Assembly: GCF_016900375.1 (NCBI RefSeq)
Contig: NZ_JACJKB010000006.1
Span: forward strand, 62,001 to 126,000
DNA length: 64,000 nucleotides
Direction of reading: 5' to 3'
Origin: Collinsella tanakaei
Lineage (GTDB): Bacteria > Actinomycetota > Coriobacteriia > Coriobacteriales > Coriobacteriaceae
How positions within the stretch are numbered: position 1 is the stretch's first letter; each line of letters begins with the position of its first letter. The translations under genes and the position numbers were made by a program. Below the pieces are notes generated by a model. The model saw only the letters and a program-made list of their open reading frames with translations. It had not been told where the DNA came from and searched no databases. Shown here one piece after another: positions 51,519 through 60,090 of the stretch.

Positions 51519-52406
51519 CTACCGCATCCAACAGGAGCTGCACGAGCCGCAGCCGTTGCAGATCAGCCGGCTGCCGCACTGCTCGCATTGCTCGTGGTAG
51601 ATCGGCTGGTAGAGGTCCTGTTCGGGAATTTCGAGCCCGAGGCGGTCGGTGAGGTGCCACGCGATGGGCGCACCCTGGTAGCCCATGCCCGATTTCCAGG
51701 CTTGCTGGCTTTGCAGCTTCTTGCCGCGCAGGTGATAGGTTCGACCGTCCTTCACGAACACGCTGCCGGTTTCGATGAACACGAACGTTACCCGTGCGGC
51801 TACGCACTCGCGCTGCAGTGAGCGCACCCAGTCGAAATCGCATGGCCGTGCGCCGCCGTAGTTCTCGCCTCCGCAGATAACCTGCTCGATGCCATGGGGT
51901 CCAAGGCAGCCGGCGGCGGCGTGCTCGACCGAGACCGACCCGATGAACGGCGCGCACATGATGCCGCGGTGTTTGGCGGGCGTGGCAAGCAGGATGGGGA
52001 TGCGCTCGTCGGCGCGGCGCTGGTTTTCGCAGGTCACGTTCAGCATGACGTTGTCCCAGCCGTCGCCCCAGTCGTCAGGAAGGCACGCCGCAAAGCGCTC
52101 GGGCCGCTTGGTGAGGATGAAAAACCGCACGTCGGATCGCTCTCGAATGAGGTCCCACGCGTCGTTCCGCCACGGGTCGGCTTCGGGTACGAGGAAATCG
52201 GACGTCATGCACACACGGATGAGCTCGCCCGGACGCACGCGATACGATCCGTCGCGCGTGCGCTGGACGGGGTAGTCGAAGTTCTTGGTGCGCACGACGC
52301 GCGAGCCGTCGATGCCGCGCCGCTCGTCGTTGTAGTACATGTAGCAGTTGTCGCATCCCTCGCTCACGCGCGTGCAGCCGTGCCACGGGTTCCATATGTC
52401 GTGCAT
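51519..52406 (-). CDS. DUF5131 (phage Gp37/Gp68-like) protein with Cys-rich tail
   Basis: A 295-residue protein beginning MHDIWNPWHGCTRVSEGCDN. The WNPWHGC-x5-GC-x2-C cluster of three cysteines is the mark of DUF5131/Gp37-Gp68 proteins, thought to be radical-SAM-like. The core FFILTKRPERFA and VICGGENYGGARPCDFDWVR also fits. The extra C-terminal tail EQCEQCGSRLICNGCGSCSS is a zinc-ribbon-like addition. Function unknown. GGAGG precedes ATG. The deformylase gene lies upstream on the same strand after 87 bases. Confidence 0.8.
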   Translation of the reverse strand: MHDIWNPWHGCTRVSEGCDNCYMYYNDERRGIDGSRVVRTKNFDYPVQRTRDGSYRVRPGELIRVCMTSDFLVPEADPWRNDAWDLIRERSDVRFFILTKRPERFAACLPDDWGDGWDNVMLNVTCENQRRADERIPILLATPAKHRGIMCAPFIGSVSVEHAAAGCLGPHGIEQVICGGENYGGARPCDFDWVRSLQRECVAARVTFVFIETGSVFVKDGRTYHLRGKKLQSQQAWKSGMGYQGAPIAWHLTDRLGLEIPEQDLYQPIYHEQCEQCGSRLICNGCGSCSSCWMR

Positions 52407-52493
52407 GGCAGGCTCCTTTCGCGCGCGGGGGACGGGTTGGCGTTTATGGTAGCCGTTTGCGTGGACATCCCGGCGGCGGACACGCGCTCGCAG

Positions 52494-52904
52494 CTAGATA
52501 AGCACGCCGTCGCAGTGGTCGACCTCGTGCTGGATAATCTGCGCGGTGTAGCCGGAGAACGTCTCGATGCGCGGGGCGAAGTCCTCGTCGAGGTAGCTCA
52601 CGCGGATGCGGCGCCAGCGCGTGGTCGGACGCGTGCCCGGAAGGGAGAGGCAGCCCTCTTCGGTCTGGTACTCGTTGGCGCGCTCGACGATGACCGGGTT
52701 GTACATGAGCCGCGCGTGCGTGCCGTCCTGAACCACGATGATGCGCTTACGCTGTCCGATCATGTTCGCCGCCATGCCGACGCACTCATGCGCATGCGCC
52801 GCAAGAGTGTCGAGCAGGTCCTCACCGATCGCGGCATCCTCAGGAGACGCATCGACGCTCGGCATGCGCAGCATGATGGGGGAGGTGACGATGGGACGGA
52901 TCAT
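52494..52904 (-). CDS. def: Peptide deformylase (divergent, short)
   Basis: A 136-residue enzyme, shorter than the usual ~150-190. All three motifs are present but variant: VGMAANMIG (42-50) in place of G-x-G-x-A-A-x-Q, EGCLSLPG (83-90) and QHEVDHCDG (125-133) with the H126-E127-x-x-H130 metal and catalytic residues and Cys85. The Gln of motif 1 is replaced by Asn46/Met context, which is unusual. It removes N-terminal formyl groups from nascent peptides. AAGGAG precedes ATG 52904. It is probably a second, divergent deformylase of the type common in anaerobes. Confidence 0.85.
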   Translation of the reverse strand: MIRPIVTSPIMLRMPSVDASPEDAAIGEDLLDTLAAHAHECVGMAANMIGQRKRIIVVQDGTHARLMYNPVIVERANEYQTEEGCLSLPGTRPTTRWRRIRVSYLDEDFAPRIETFSGYTAQIIQHEVDHCDGVLI

Positions 52905-52976
52905 GGGGCTCCTTGCAGACTTCCGGAAACGTTACGGGAAATTGTATGGCAGGCAGCCGGAAAACGGAGCTGATTC

Positions 52977-53038
52977 GATCCACATAGAACATATGATCGA
53001 TCGATACAATCGTGCGATCGATCATATGTTCTATGGAG
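52977..53038. promoter_or_regulatory. GATC-rich perfect palindrome at the restriction-modification gene start
   Basis: A perfect 21-bp inverted repeat (CATAGAACATATGATCGATC... at 52983-53003 and its complement at 53015-53035) flanks an 11-base loop containing TACAAT, a good -10 match. The right arm ends at the first base of the GGAG ribosome site (53035-53038). Each arm carries two GATC sequences, and a fifth GATC lies at 52977. It can act either as a DNA operator over the promoter or as an RNA hairpin at the ribosome site. Confidence 0.65.
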
Positions 53039-53044
53039 ATGGAA

Positions 53045-55711
53045 ATGCATGTCGAACGCACCTACTACGATGCAAAGTCGCTTGAATCCATCGTTCACTA
53101 TGCAAAACGTCTTGAAGGGTCGACGCTGCGGCAGGTTTGTGAGCTTCCAAGCGTGGAGGATCCTCATAAACGAAAAGGGTCATTCGGAAACGCCGTTGAG
53201 GAGTATTACTTTCATTACCACATCAACAGTGATGCCGAGCCTGATTTCAAAGAAGTAGACACCGAGCTCAAGACAACGCCTCTTAAACTCAAGAAAAACG
53301 GCGAGTACTCTGCAAAAGAGCGCCTTGTCATCAGCATGATCAATTACATGAGCGTGGTGGACGAGACGTGGGAGACAAGCTCGCTCCAAAAGAAGCTGCA
53401 CAAGATTCTCCTTATTGCATACCAGTACGACAAAGATCTCAATCCGGTGGATTATCTGGTCAAGCTTGTTGAGCTTTGGGGCATTCCTCCAGAGGACGTG
53501 CCAACATTCAAAAAGGATTGGAATACCGTTGTAAACAAGATTCGGGCTGGCCACGCCCATGAGCTGTCAGGGTCGGACACCTTGTATCTCGAAGCGGCAA
53601 CCAAGTCTGCCTCGAGTAAGAACAGGACCAGGCAGCCGTTCTCTGCAATTCTGGCGAAGCCGCGTGCGTGGGCAATTAAGCCCTCATACATGACGGCCGT
53701 TTTCAACGGGATGCTTGATTCACAGCGCATCGAACGAAGCGGGCATGATGCGGATCTTGATCTCTTGTCGCTGGTTAGGAAGCGCTTTGAGCCATATATT
53801 GGGCTCTCGGAAAACGAGCTTGCAGCTGTATGTGGTTACGGATTCGAGGGCAAGCGAAAGCCGAAGAACCTCTGCGCTCTTATTACCAAGCGGATTCTTG
53901 GTGTCGACGAGCATTCCAAAATTGCTGAATTCGAAAAGGCTGGAATAAAAACGAAGACCATGCGTCTTAAAAGGAATGGGATTCCCAAGGAGTCAATCTC
54001 CTTTCCGGCGTTCAGCTATTTGGATTTGGCTGAGCAGGACTTCGAGGAGAGTGAGTTCAGAAACCAGCTTCTGCAGAAATACCTATTCGTGGTTTACCGC
54101 GAAGACAAAAAGGAAGATGGGCGTTTCTATTTAAGCGGTGTCATGTTTTGGCAGATGCCCGATCGCGATCTTCTCGAGGCGAAGCGTTGCTATGAGGAAA
54201 TGCGTCGGCGTGTAATCGATGGACATGCAGAACGCTCGGTGAAATCGTCCGAAAACCGCTGTTGTCATGTACGTCCGCATGCCAGGAACAAAGCCGATGT
54301 TCTTCCCACGCCTTATGGATCCTTCGAAACGAAGAAATGTTTTTGGATCAACGCGCGATACATCGGAGAAGAGATCGATAGAGTTAGGCGGGAACAAACT
54401 GAGGCGACCGTATATGCGGTCAGAGAAAGAATTGATCGGAGAAGCGTGTCTGGACGCGTGGTACGTATTGCCGAGCTGTTTGCTGGTGTTGGTGGTTTTC
54501 GACTCGGCCTTGAAGGGTATGAGGATGGCGAGCATCCGGAGTTTGCGATGCCTGCGGCAGGTCCATATGTAACGGTCTGGGCAAATCAGTGGGAGCCGCC
54601 TGGAACGCCGACACGTCAGTTCGCGGCGCGCTGTTACGAGGCTCGCTTTGGCTCCGGCTCTGTAGTCAACGAGGATATCCATCGCGTTCTTGATGAATAC
54701 GAGGCCGGCAATATCGACATTCCCGATGTGGATATGGTCGTTGGCGGGTTCCCCTGCCAAGATTATTCCGTTGCAAAGCCGCTGTCTCAAGCTAAGGGAA
54801 TTGTGGGAAAGAAGGGTGTTCTATGGTGGGACATCTATAGGTTCCTGCAGCTCAAGAATTGCCCTCGGTACGTTTTGCTGGAAAACGTGGACCGTCTGCT
54901 GAAGAGTCCTGCTTCTCAGAGGGGTCGCGACTTTGCAATCATTCTTTCCTGCTTTGACACGCTGGGATATTCGGTCGAATGGCGTGTCGTCAACGGAGCT
55001 GACTACGGCTTTCCCCAGAAGCGCCGCCGCGTGTACATTTTCGCGGAGAAAACCGATGATCCGTGGGACTTGCCCTCGAGAATTGAAACCGGAGTGATTG
55101 CGGATGCCCTTCCTGCGAAGGTCGTTGGCTCCGTTTCTCATGTGAAGCTTCTCGAGGATCCGTATGACAACTCCGAACGCTTCGGCATCGGGCTGAAGCG
55201 CTCGCCGTTTTGCCGCGCAGGTGCTATGCAGGATGGCGAGGTCGTAACTGCAGAAGTCGAATCGACATATGAAGGTCCGTGGCAAGTGCTCGGTGACGTT
55301 CTGGTGCCTAGCAGTGAGGTGCCCGAGAGCTTCTATGTCGATGAAGAGAAGCTCGATAAGTGGAAGTACTTCAAGGGCGGTAAGAGCGAGCCGCGAATCA
55401 ACAAGGCGACCGGATTTGAGTACCAATATTCCGAGGGAGCGATGGCGTTTCCCGATCCCACGGATGCTCCCGCTCGTACCATCCTGACAAGCGAGGGGGG
55501 GGGTTCGGCTTCTCGAAGCAAGCACATCGTGTCCGCAGGAGACGGAAGGTATCGCAGACTCGTGCCCGATGAGCTGGATCAGCTCCAAGGCTTTCCGAGA
55601 GGCTGGACCGATACCGGCATGACTGATATCAACAGGGCGTTTTGCATGGGTAACGCGCTTATTGTTGGGATACCCCATCGCATCGGAAAGGCGATTGCAA
55701 GACGGCTGTAG
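53045..55711 (+). CDS. Fused type II restriction-modification protein: Sau3AI-like endonuclease plus C5 cytosine methyltransferase
   Basis: An 888-residue fusion. Residues ~1-445 form a Sau3AI/MutH-like endonuclease: GSFGNAVEEYYF (45-56), then D67, E74, K76 in EPDFKEVDTELKTTPLK, the D...E-x-K catalytic set, followed by SAKERLVISMINYM and the Sau3AI C-terminal block CHVRPHARNK...KKCFWINARYI. A ~25-residue linker leads to a complete Dcm-type methyltransferase: motif I FAGVGGF (479-485), motif IV GGFPCQ with catalytic C571, motif VI ENV (613-615), motif VIII QKRRRVY. Sau3AI cuts GATC, so GATC is the expected but unproved site. ATG 53045 is chosen because GGAG lies 6 bases upstream. Base composition is clearly lower in GC than the neighbours. 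Confidence 0.9.
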   Translation: MHVERTYYDAKSLESIVHYAKRLEGSTLRQVCELPSVEDPHKRKGSFGNAVEEYYFHYHINSDAEPDFKEVDTELKTTPLKLKKNGEYSAKERLVISMINYMSVVDETWETSSLQKKLHKILLIAYQYDKDLNPVDYLVKLVELWGIPPEDVPTFKKDWNTVVNKIRAGHAHELSGSDTLYLEAATKSASSKNRTRQPFSAILAKPRAWAIKPSYMTAVFNGMLDSQRIERSGHDADLDLLSLVRKRFEPYIGLSENELAAVCGYGFEGKRKPKNLCALITKRILGVDEHSKIAEFEKAGIKTKTMRLKRNGIPKESISFPAFSYLDLAEQDFEESEFRNQLLQKYLFVVYREDKKEDGRFYLSGVMFWQMPDRDLLEAKRCYEEMRRRVIDGHAERSVKSSENRCCHVRPHARNKADVLPTPYGSFETKKCFWINARYIGEEIDRVRREQTEATVYAVRERIDRRSVSGRVVRIAELFAGVGGFRLGLEGYEDGEHPEFAMPAAGPYVTVWANQWEPPGTPTRQFAARCYEARFGSGSVVNEDIHRVLDEYEAGNIDIPDVDMVVGGFPCQDYSVAKPLSQAKGIVGKKGVLWWDIYRFLQLKNCPRYVLLENVDRLLKSPASQRGRDFAIILSCFDTLGYSVEWRVVNGADYGFPQKRRRVYIFAEKTDDPWDLPSRIETGVIADALPAKVVGSVSHVKLLEDPYDNSERFGIGLKRSPFCRAGAMQDGEVVTAEVESTYEGPWQVLGDVLVPSSEVPESFYVDEEKLDKWKYFKGGKSEPRINKATGFEYQYSEGAMAFPDPTDAPARTILTSEGGGSASRSKHIVSAGDGRYRRLVPDELDQLQGFPRGWTDTGMTDINRAFCMGNALIVGIPHRIGKAIARRL

Positions 55712-55734
55712 CTGGGAATAGATTTCCGCCCACA

Positions 55735-55792
55735 GATCTTGTGGAATCCTGCCGCTTGCGAGATCATGAGATCTCGTAAGTGGCAGGAGGAG
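55735..55792. promoter_or_regulatory. GATC-bearing inverted repeat at the ribosome site of the GmrSD-like gene
   Basis: CCTGCCGCTTGCGAGATC (55748-55765) pairs with GATCTCGTAAGTGGCAGG (55770-55787), 16 of 18 positions, loop ATGA. The right arm overlaps the GGAGGAG site. GATC occurs at 55735, 55762 and 55770. Confidence 0.6.
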
Positions 55793-55796
55793 AGCC

Positions 55797-57617
55797 ATGC
55801 AGATATCGTCAGAGTCTCGCAAAGTATCTGAGCTGTTTCCCATTTTGGGAAATGTTCACTACCGTGTTCCAAGTTATCAACGAGGGTATTCTTGGCGCGA
55901 CGAACAGATTGGACAGCTGTTCGACGATATCTCAAAAGAGGACTCAGGATACTATGCAGGAAATATCCTGCTGACAGGGGATGAAGAGTCCTATAGCGTT
56001 ATCGATGGCCAACAGCGCCTGACGACCATATCGCTTTTCCTCTTAGCCATTGGAGAAAACCTCGTTGAGCATTCAGCCCTTGAAGCCGCTATAGGCCTGA
56101 AGATAGACATTCGCAGGCAGCTGTTTGATGTTGCCGGCAACCCCAGAATTGTTTTGCTCGATCAGGACCAGAAGATCTACCTGGATTTACTCGGAGTCCT
56201 CAAAGGAAACCATCTCAAGAAATGGGGGAACCGCTCATTCTTCAGGCGCTACCGTTACATAAAGGAATTGATTGCAGAGACGTGCAACTCGTTTGAAAAG
56301 CTCAACGAGTTCTATCAGAAGCTCATGCAGGTCGATTTGTTGAGGATTACCGTCCCCAATCTGGGAGACGCATTTACCGTGTTCTCGTCCCTTAATTCTA
56401 AGGGTCTGCCTCTCACGTTGATTGATTTGCTCAAAGGAGAGTTCTTGAGCGCTGCGTCGAAGATTGGCGAGCAGCCGAGTCAGACTTTGGCGCAATGGGA
56501 TTATCTCGCTCAGATGCTTTCGGCTGACGGGGAGGATATCAGCACAAGTGCGGTAACCCAATTCTTGCTCAACAATTGGGATGCCTTTGAAAGCTCGAGT
56601 TCTTCATCGACTACAAAAACCAAAGCGCTTTCTCAGTATCAAAAGCTGCTTCCAAAACGCTATGGGAGTGGAGAAAACTATCTGCAGACTCTTATTGGCC
56701 GTGCGTCGGATTTTTCGAGGATATGCCAGCTGGGCGAACAAGCGGGGAAGCCGAGTCTTCTCGACAAGAAGCTTGCGGCGCTGCGCCGACTCGAATCCAC
56801 TCAGGCTCTTCCACTTCTTATGTACCTCTTTTCCAAGAGAGATGCTCTGCTTCTTGAAGACTCGCACCTGATTTCGATCGTCGACGCGTTCATTGCGTTC
56901 TACGTAAGAAGGAATGTTGCGCTAACTCCCAAGTCTTCCAATATCCGAGCGCGTTTGATTGGAATGGTGAGGGTACTTCAGGCGATGACCCTCTCGGGAG
57001 AAGATGTCGTGAGCGCAGTGAAGTCCGTGCTTTTGGATATGAGCGTTTCAGACGATCAGTTCAGGGTTGCGCTTGACCAGCCGCTGTACGACAAGAGCAA
57101 GCCAACTGCTCGCTATATCCTTATCGACCTTGAGCGTCGCATCGGTAAGAGTCCGACGTTCGATAAAGGCCATCCTGATAGCCTCGATGATTTCGTCGCA
57201 AGTGGTAATGGCAAGGCCACGCCGATTTGGTCGATAGAGCACATTCTGCCCGAAGGTAACCTGCCTGATTGCTGGGTGGATGATATAGCTGGAGGAGATC
57301 GAGACAAAGCGGGCGATATCCAGGGCGAATACGTTCATCTGCTTGGTAATCTTACGCTTACGCCATACAATTCGGAACTCGGGCAGAAGCCGTTTTATTC
57401 CGAAGAGCATCCTTATGATGGCTCCAAGAGAGATTATCGGGATAAAAAGAACGGCAATTTTGTTGGTCTCCGTTCGGGCCTCTTTATTAATGAAAGCATT
57501 GCCGATGAATCGCAAGGCGAGCGCCTCGAGGAAAAGAAAATCTGGAGCGTTGCAGACATTGTTCGGCGAAACGGAATTCTTGCCGATATGGTTGTCATGC
57601 TGTACTCGACTGAGTAG
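55797..57617 (+). CDS. GmrSD-like DUF262/DUF1524 protein (type IV restriction/defence)
   Basis: A 606-residue protein with the two GmrSD halves in one chain. DUF262 (ParB/Srx-like NTPase) part: VPSYQRGYSW (24-33), VIDGQQRLTTISLFL (68-82, the family's D-G-Q-Q-R motif), FSSLNSKGLPLTLIDLLK (196-213). DUF1524 (HNH/His-Me finger nuclease) part: SIEHILPEG (479-487) with H482 and YVHLLGNLTLT (512-522). Such proteins cut modified, often glucosylated or methylated, phage DNA. AGGAGGAG precedes ATG 55797. It starts 85 bases after the R-M fusion and shares its low GC, forming a two-gene defence island. Confidence 0.85.
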   Translation: MQISSESRKVSELFPILGNVHYRVPSYQRGYSWRDEQIGQLFDDISKEDSGYYAGNILLTGDEESYSVIDGQQRLTTISLFLLAIGENLVEHSALEAAIGLKIDIRRQLFDVAGNPRIVLLDQDQKIYLDLLGVLKGNHLKKWGNRSFFRRYRYIKELIAETCNSFEKLNEFYQKLMQVDLLRITVPNLGDAFTVFSSLNSKGLPLTLIDLLKGEFLSAASKIGEQPSQTLAQWDYLAQMLSADGEDISTSAVTQFLLNNWDAFESSSSSSTTKTKALSQYQKLLPKRYGSGENYLQTLIGRASDFSRICQLGEQAGKPSLLDKKLAALRRLESTQALPLLMYLFSKRDALLLEDSHLISIVDAFIAFYVRRNVALTPKSSNIRARLIGMVRVLQAMTLSGEDVVSAVKSVLLDMSVSDDQFRVALDQPLYDKSKPTARYILIDLERRIGKSPTFDKGHPDSLDDFVASGNGKATPIWSIEHILPEGNLPDCWVDDIAGGDRDKAGDIQGEYVHLLGNLTLTPYNSELGQKPFYSEEHPYDGSKRDYRDKKNGNFVGLRSGLFINESIADESQGERLEEKKIWSVADIVRRNGILADMVVMLYSTE

Positions 57618-57765
57618 TCTTGCGCCCTCCTGTTGAGCGTGCGATGCGATGAAGGCTTACGAATGCGCCGGGGTCGATTGAATAATACAGATTGCGCTCG
57701 AGTCGGTGCTCGGGGCATACAATCTTGATGACGGAATTCGAGATTCACTGCACCGAGGAGACACC

Positions 57766-58557
57766 ATGACCTCCGCCACCTGCACCGCCGTATACTTCAC
57801 CGGCGCGGGAACGACCCGCACCATCACCGAGCGCTTCACCGCCGCGATCGAAGCTGCGGGTATTACCGCCCGCGCGGTCGATATCACCCCGGCGGGCTCC
57901 GATGTTCCCGCTTTCGGCCCCGACGACCTCGCCGTCTTCGCGGTGTCCTCCTACGGCGGGCGAGTGCCCGCTCCGGCGCTTGCGCAGTTCGCGCATTGCG
58001 AGGGGCACGATACGCCGGCGGTCCTCATCGTCTCCTTCGGCAACCGCGCGGTGGACGATACCTTCCTCGAGCTCGCCGATACAGTCCGCGCTCACGGTTT
58101 CATCCCGGTCGCGCTCGGCGCCTTCGTGGCGCATCATTCGCTGATGATCGACGTCGCGCAGGGTCGCCCCGACGAGGATGACCTCGCAGCAATCGACACC
58201 TTCGCCCGTGCGACAGCGGACAAGCTCGCGACCGCCGCGACCGCGCGCGATGCCGAGCTTGCCGACATTCCCGGCAACCGCCCGTACCGCGACTTCCACG
58301 GCGTGCCCTTCCGCGCTCAGGCCGATGCCGACCTCTGCACTGGCTGCGGCACCTGCGCCCGCCAGTGCCCTGCCGGCGCGATCGCCCCGGAAAACCCTGC
58401 AGCAACCGACGCCGACGCGTGCATCACCTGCATGCGTTGCATCATCGCGTGCCCGGCGGGCGCGCGCTCGCTTACCGGCGGCGATGCCCTCGTGGCGCAG
58501 CGCGCCGCCTTCGCCGAGCGTCTGGCGCCGCGCGTCGAGTCGTATACCGTGCTGTAG
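57766..58557 (+). CDS. EFR1-type flavodoxin-ferredoxin fusion
   Basis: A 263-residue protein. The N-terminal part is a flavodoxin-like domain (CTAVYFTGAGTTRTITERFT, DLAVFAVSSYGGRVPAPALA). The C-terminal part has two 4Fe-4S motifs, CTGCGTCARQCP and CITCMRCIIACP. This EFR1-type arrangement is common in anaerobes and serves as an electron carrier for unknown partners. GAGGAG precedes ATG 57766. GC content returns to the window's usual high level here, marking the end of the defence island. Confidence 0.88.
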   Translation: MTSATCTAVYFTGAGTTRTITERFTAAIEAAGITARAVDITPAGSDVPAFGPDDLAVFAVSSYGGRVPAPALAQFAHCEGHDTPAVLIVSFGNRAVDDTFLELADTVRAHGFIPVALGAFVAHHSLMIDVAQGRPDEDDLAAIDTFARATADKLATAATARDAELADIPGNRPYRDFHGVPFRAQADADLCTGCGTCARQCPAGAIAPENPAATDADACITCMRCIIACPAGARSLTGGDALVAQRAAFAERLAPRVESYTVL

Positions 58558-58628
58558 CCTTATCAATCAAGGCAAAGTTGAAGTTGCGGGCGACGGCATG
58601 CGCGGCGTATGTCATGTTCCCGCATATC

Positions 58629-58653
58629 ACCGTGGCAGCCTGCCTGCCACGGT
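58629..58653. terminator. Hairpin between EFR1 and lipase genes
   Basis: ACCGTGGCAG (58629-58638) pairs perfectly with CTGCCACGGT (58644-58653), 5-base loop. No strong T-tract, so possible leader structure of the lipase. Confidence 0.45.
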
Positions 58654-58692
58654 ATACTTCCCCATGCAAACAATCGCGAAAGGTATCGCAGC

Positions 58693-60090
58693 ATGACGCA
58701 GGAAGAACAGCAGGTAGAAGCAGGCGAGACCGTGGAGCGGCAAGAGGAGTCCGTGCCCGTTCACGTGCCGTTCTATCACCGCCACAAGTGGCTTATCCGC
58801 ATCGTCGCGGTGTTGGTGCTCGTGGCGCTCGGACTCGGCGTGGCGGTCAACGCCGCGGTCCAGCATCGCCAGAAGCAGGAGATGCTCGGCCTCGGTGCGG
58901 TGCAGCAGCCTTCGGCGCCGGTTGAGCTCGAGGACTCCTCCAACCGCACGGGTGCCTTCACGGCGCATGTCGAGTACACGAGCATGGCGGAGACCGATGG
59001 CCATCAGGTGGCGACCGACATCGCCTGGGACGACGCCTGGTTCTTCCAGGATCCCACCGTCTACAACCACGAGCTCGCCACGACCTGCTCGGTGCTTAGC
59101 GCCATCGCCAACTCCGAGTCGGGCTACTACCAGGCCGGATCGTCATCGCCCGCCTACATGGAGGAGGCGCTTGCGGCGCTGGGTTTCCAGGACATCTCGA
59201 CCGCGTCCTATCAGTACCGCAGCGAGGTTTTCGACGAGATCGTCGACTTCTTTGCCGGCACCGACGACGTGGTGGCCTACTCGGTTGCCACCAAGCGCGT
59301 GCGCAACACGGACGGTGTCGAAAAGACCCTCTACCTGGTGTCTGTCCGCGGTAGCTATGGGTCGGAATGGCTGAGCGACTTCAATATGGGTGACTCCTCG
59401 GATTACGAGATGGACGCCATCGACCACGAGGGCTTCATGCGCGCTGCCAGCGAGATCGTGGACGACCTTGCCGATCGCCTTTCCGAGACGGGCGGGCAGG
59501 ACGACATCGCGCTGCTGTTTACCGGCCACTCCCGCGGCGCGGCGACGGCAAACCTCGCCGCGTCCTACGCCGACGACATGACCACGGGCCTGCGCGTGCT
59601 GGCGCCGCTCGAGAACATCTACTGCTACACGTTCGCCACGCCCGAGGTCACCGAGTTCGCCAACATCGGCGATTCCCTGTACGACAACATCTTCAACATC
59701 ATGAACCCGAGCGACATCGTTCCGCGCCTGCCGCTCGCGTCGTGGGGCTACGCCCGCTACGGCAACGACCTGTGGCTGCCCGGCGTAGGCGATGCCGCCT
59801 TCGACGATCATTACGATGCCATGCGCACGGCGTTCAAGGAGAACGTGGGCACCGAGAGCCCGTATGTGCCCGAGGACCGCGAACGCGTCGACAAGCTCGT
59901 GGAGGATCTCGGCCGCGAGATCCCGACGGCAGACGACCTTACCAGCGTGGGCGGCATGGTGTCGCTCGTGCGCGACCTTCTGGGCGATATCAACCCCATG
60001 CAGGTGCTGTACGGGCACTATCCGAACGTCTATATCGCCTGGATGCAGGCCATCGATGCGGACGACCTGCGTGAAGGCGACGCCGCGTGA
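58693..60090 (+). CDS. Membrane-anchored class 3 lipase-like hydrolase
   Basis: A 465-residue protein with a cytoplasmic N-terminal ~33 residues, one TM helix at 35-52 and a large external domain. The nucleophile elbow is GHSRG (278-282, S280), preceded by the lipase 3-like VVAYSVATKRVRNTDGVEKT strands and followed by NIMNPSDIVPRLPLASWGYA, which holds the usual catalytic Asp region and FDDHYDAM with a His. Predicted esterase or phospholipase on the cell surface. AAAGG lies 10 bases before ATG 58693. Its stop overlaps the phosphoesterase start (GTGA). Confidence 0.8.
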   Translation: MTQEEQQVEAGETVERQEESVPVHVPFYHRHKWLIRIVAVLVLVALGLGVAVNAAVQHRQKQEMLGLGAVQQPSAPVELEDSSNRTGAFTAHVEYTSMAETDGHQVATDIAWDDAWFFQDPTVYNHELATTCSVLSAIANSESGYYQAGSSSPAYMEEALAALGFQDISTASYQYRSEVFDEIVDFFAGTDDVVAYSVATKRVRNTDGVEKTLYLVSVRGSYGSEWLSDFNMGDSSDYEMDAIDHEGFMRAASEIVDDLADRLSETGGQDDIALLFTGHSRGAATANLAASYADDMTTGLRVLAPLENIYCYTFATPEVTEFANIGDSLYDNIFNIMNPSDIVPRLPLASWGYARYGNDLWLPGVGDAAFDDHYDAMRTAFKENVGTESPYVPEDRERVDKLVEDLGREIPTADDLTSVGGMVSLVRDLLGDINPMQVLYGHYPNVYIAWMQAIDADDLREGDAA

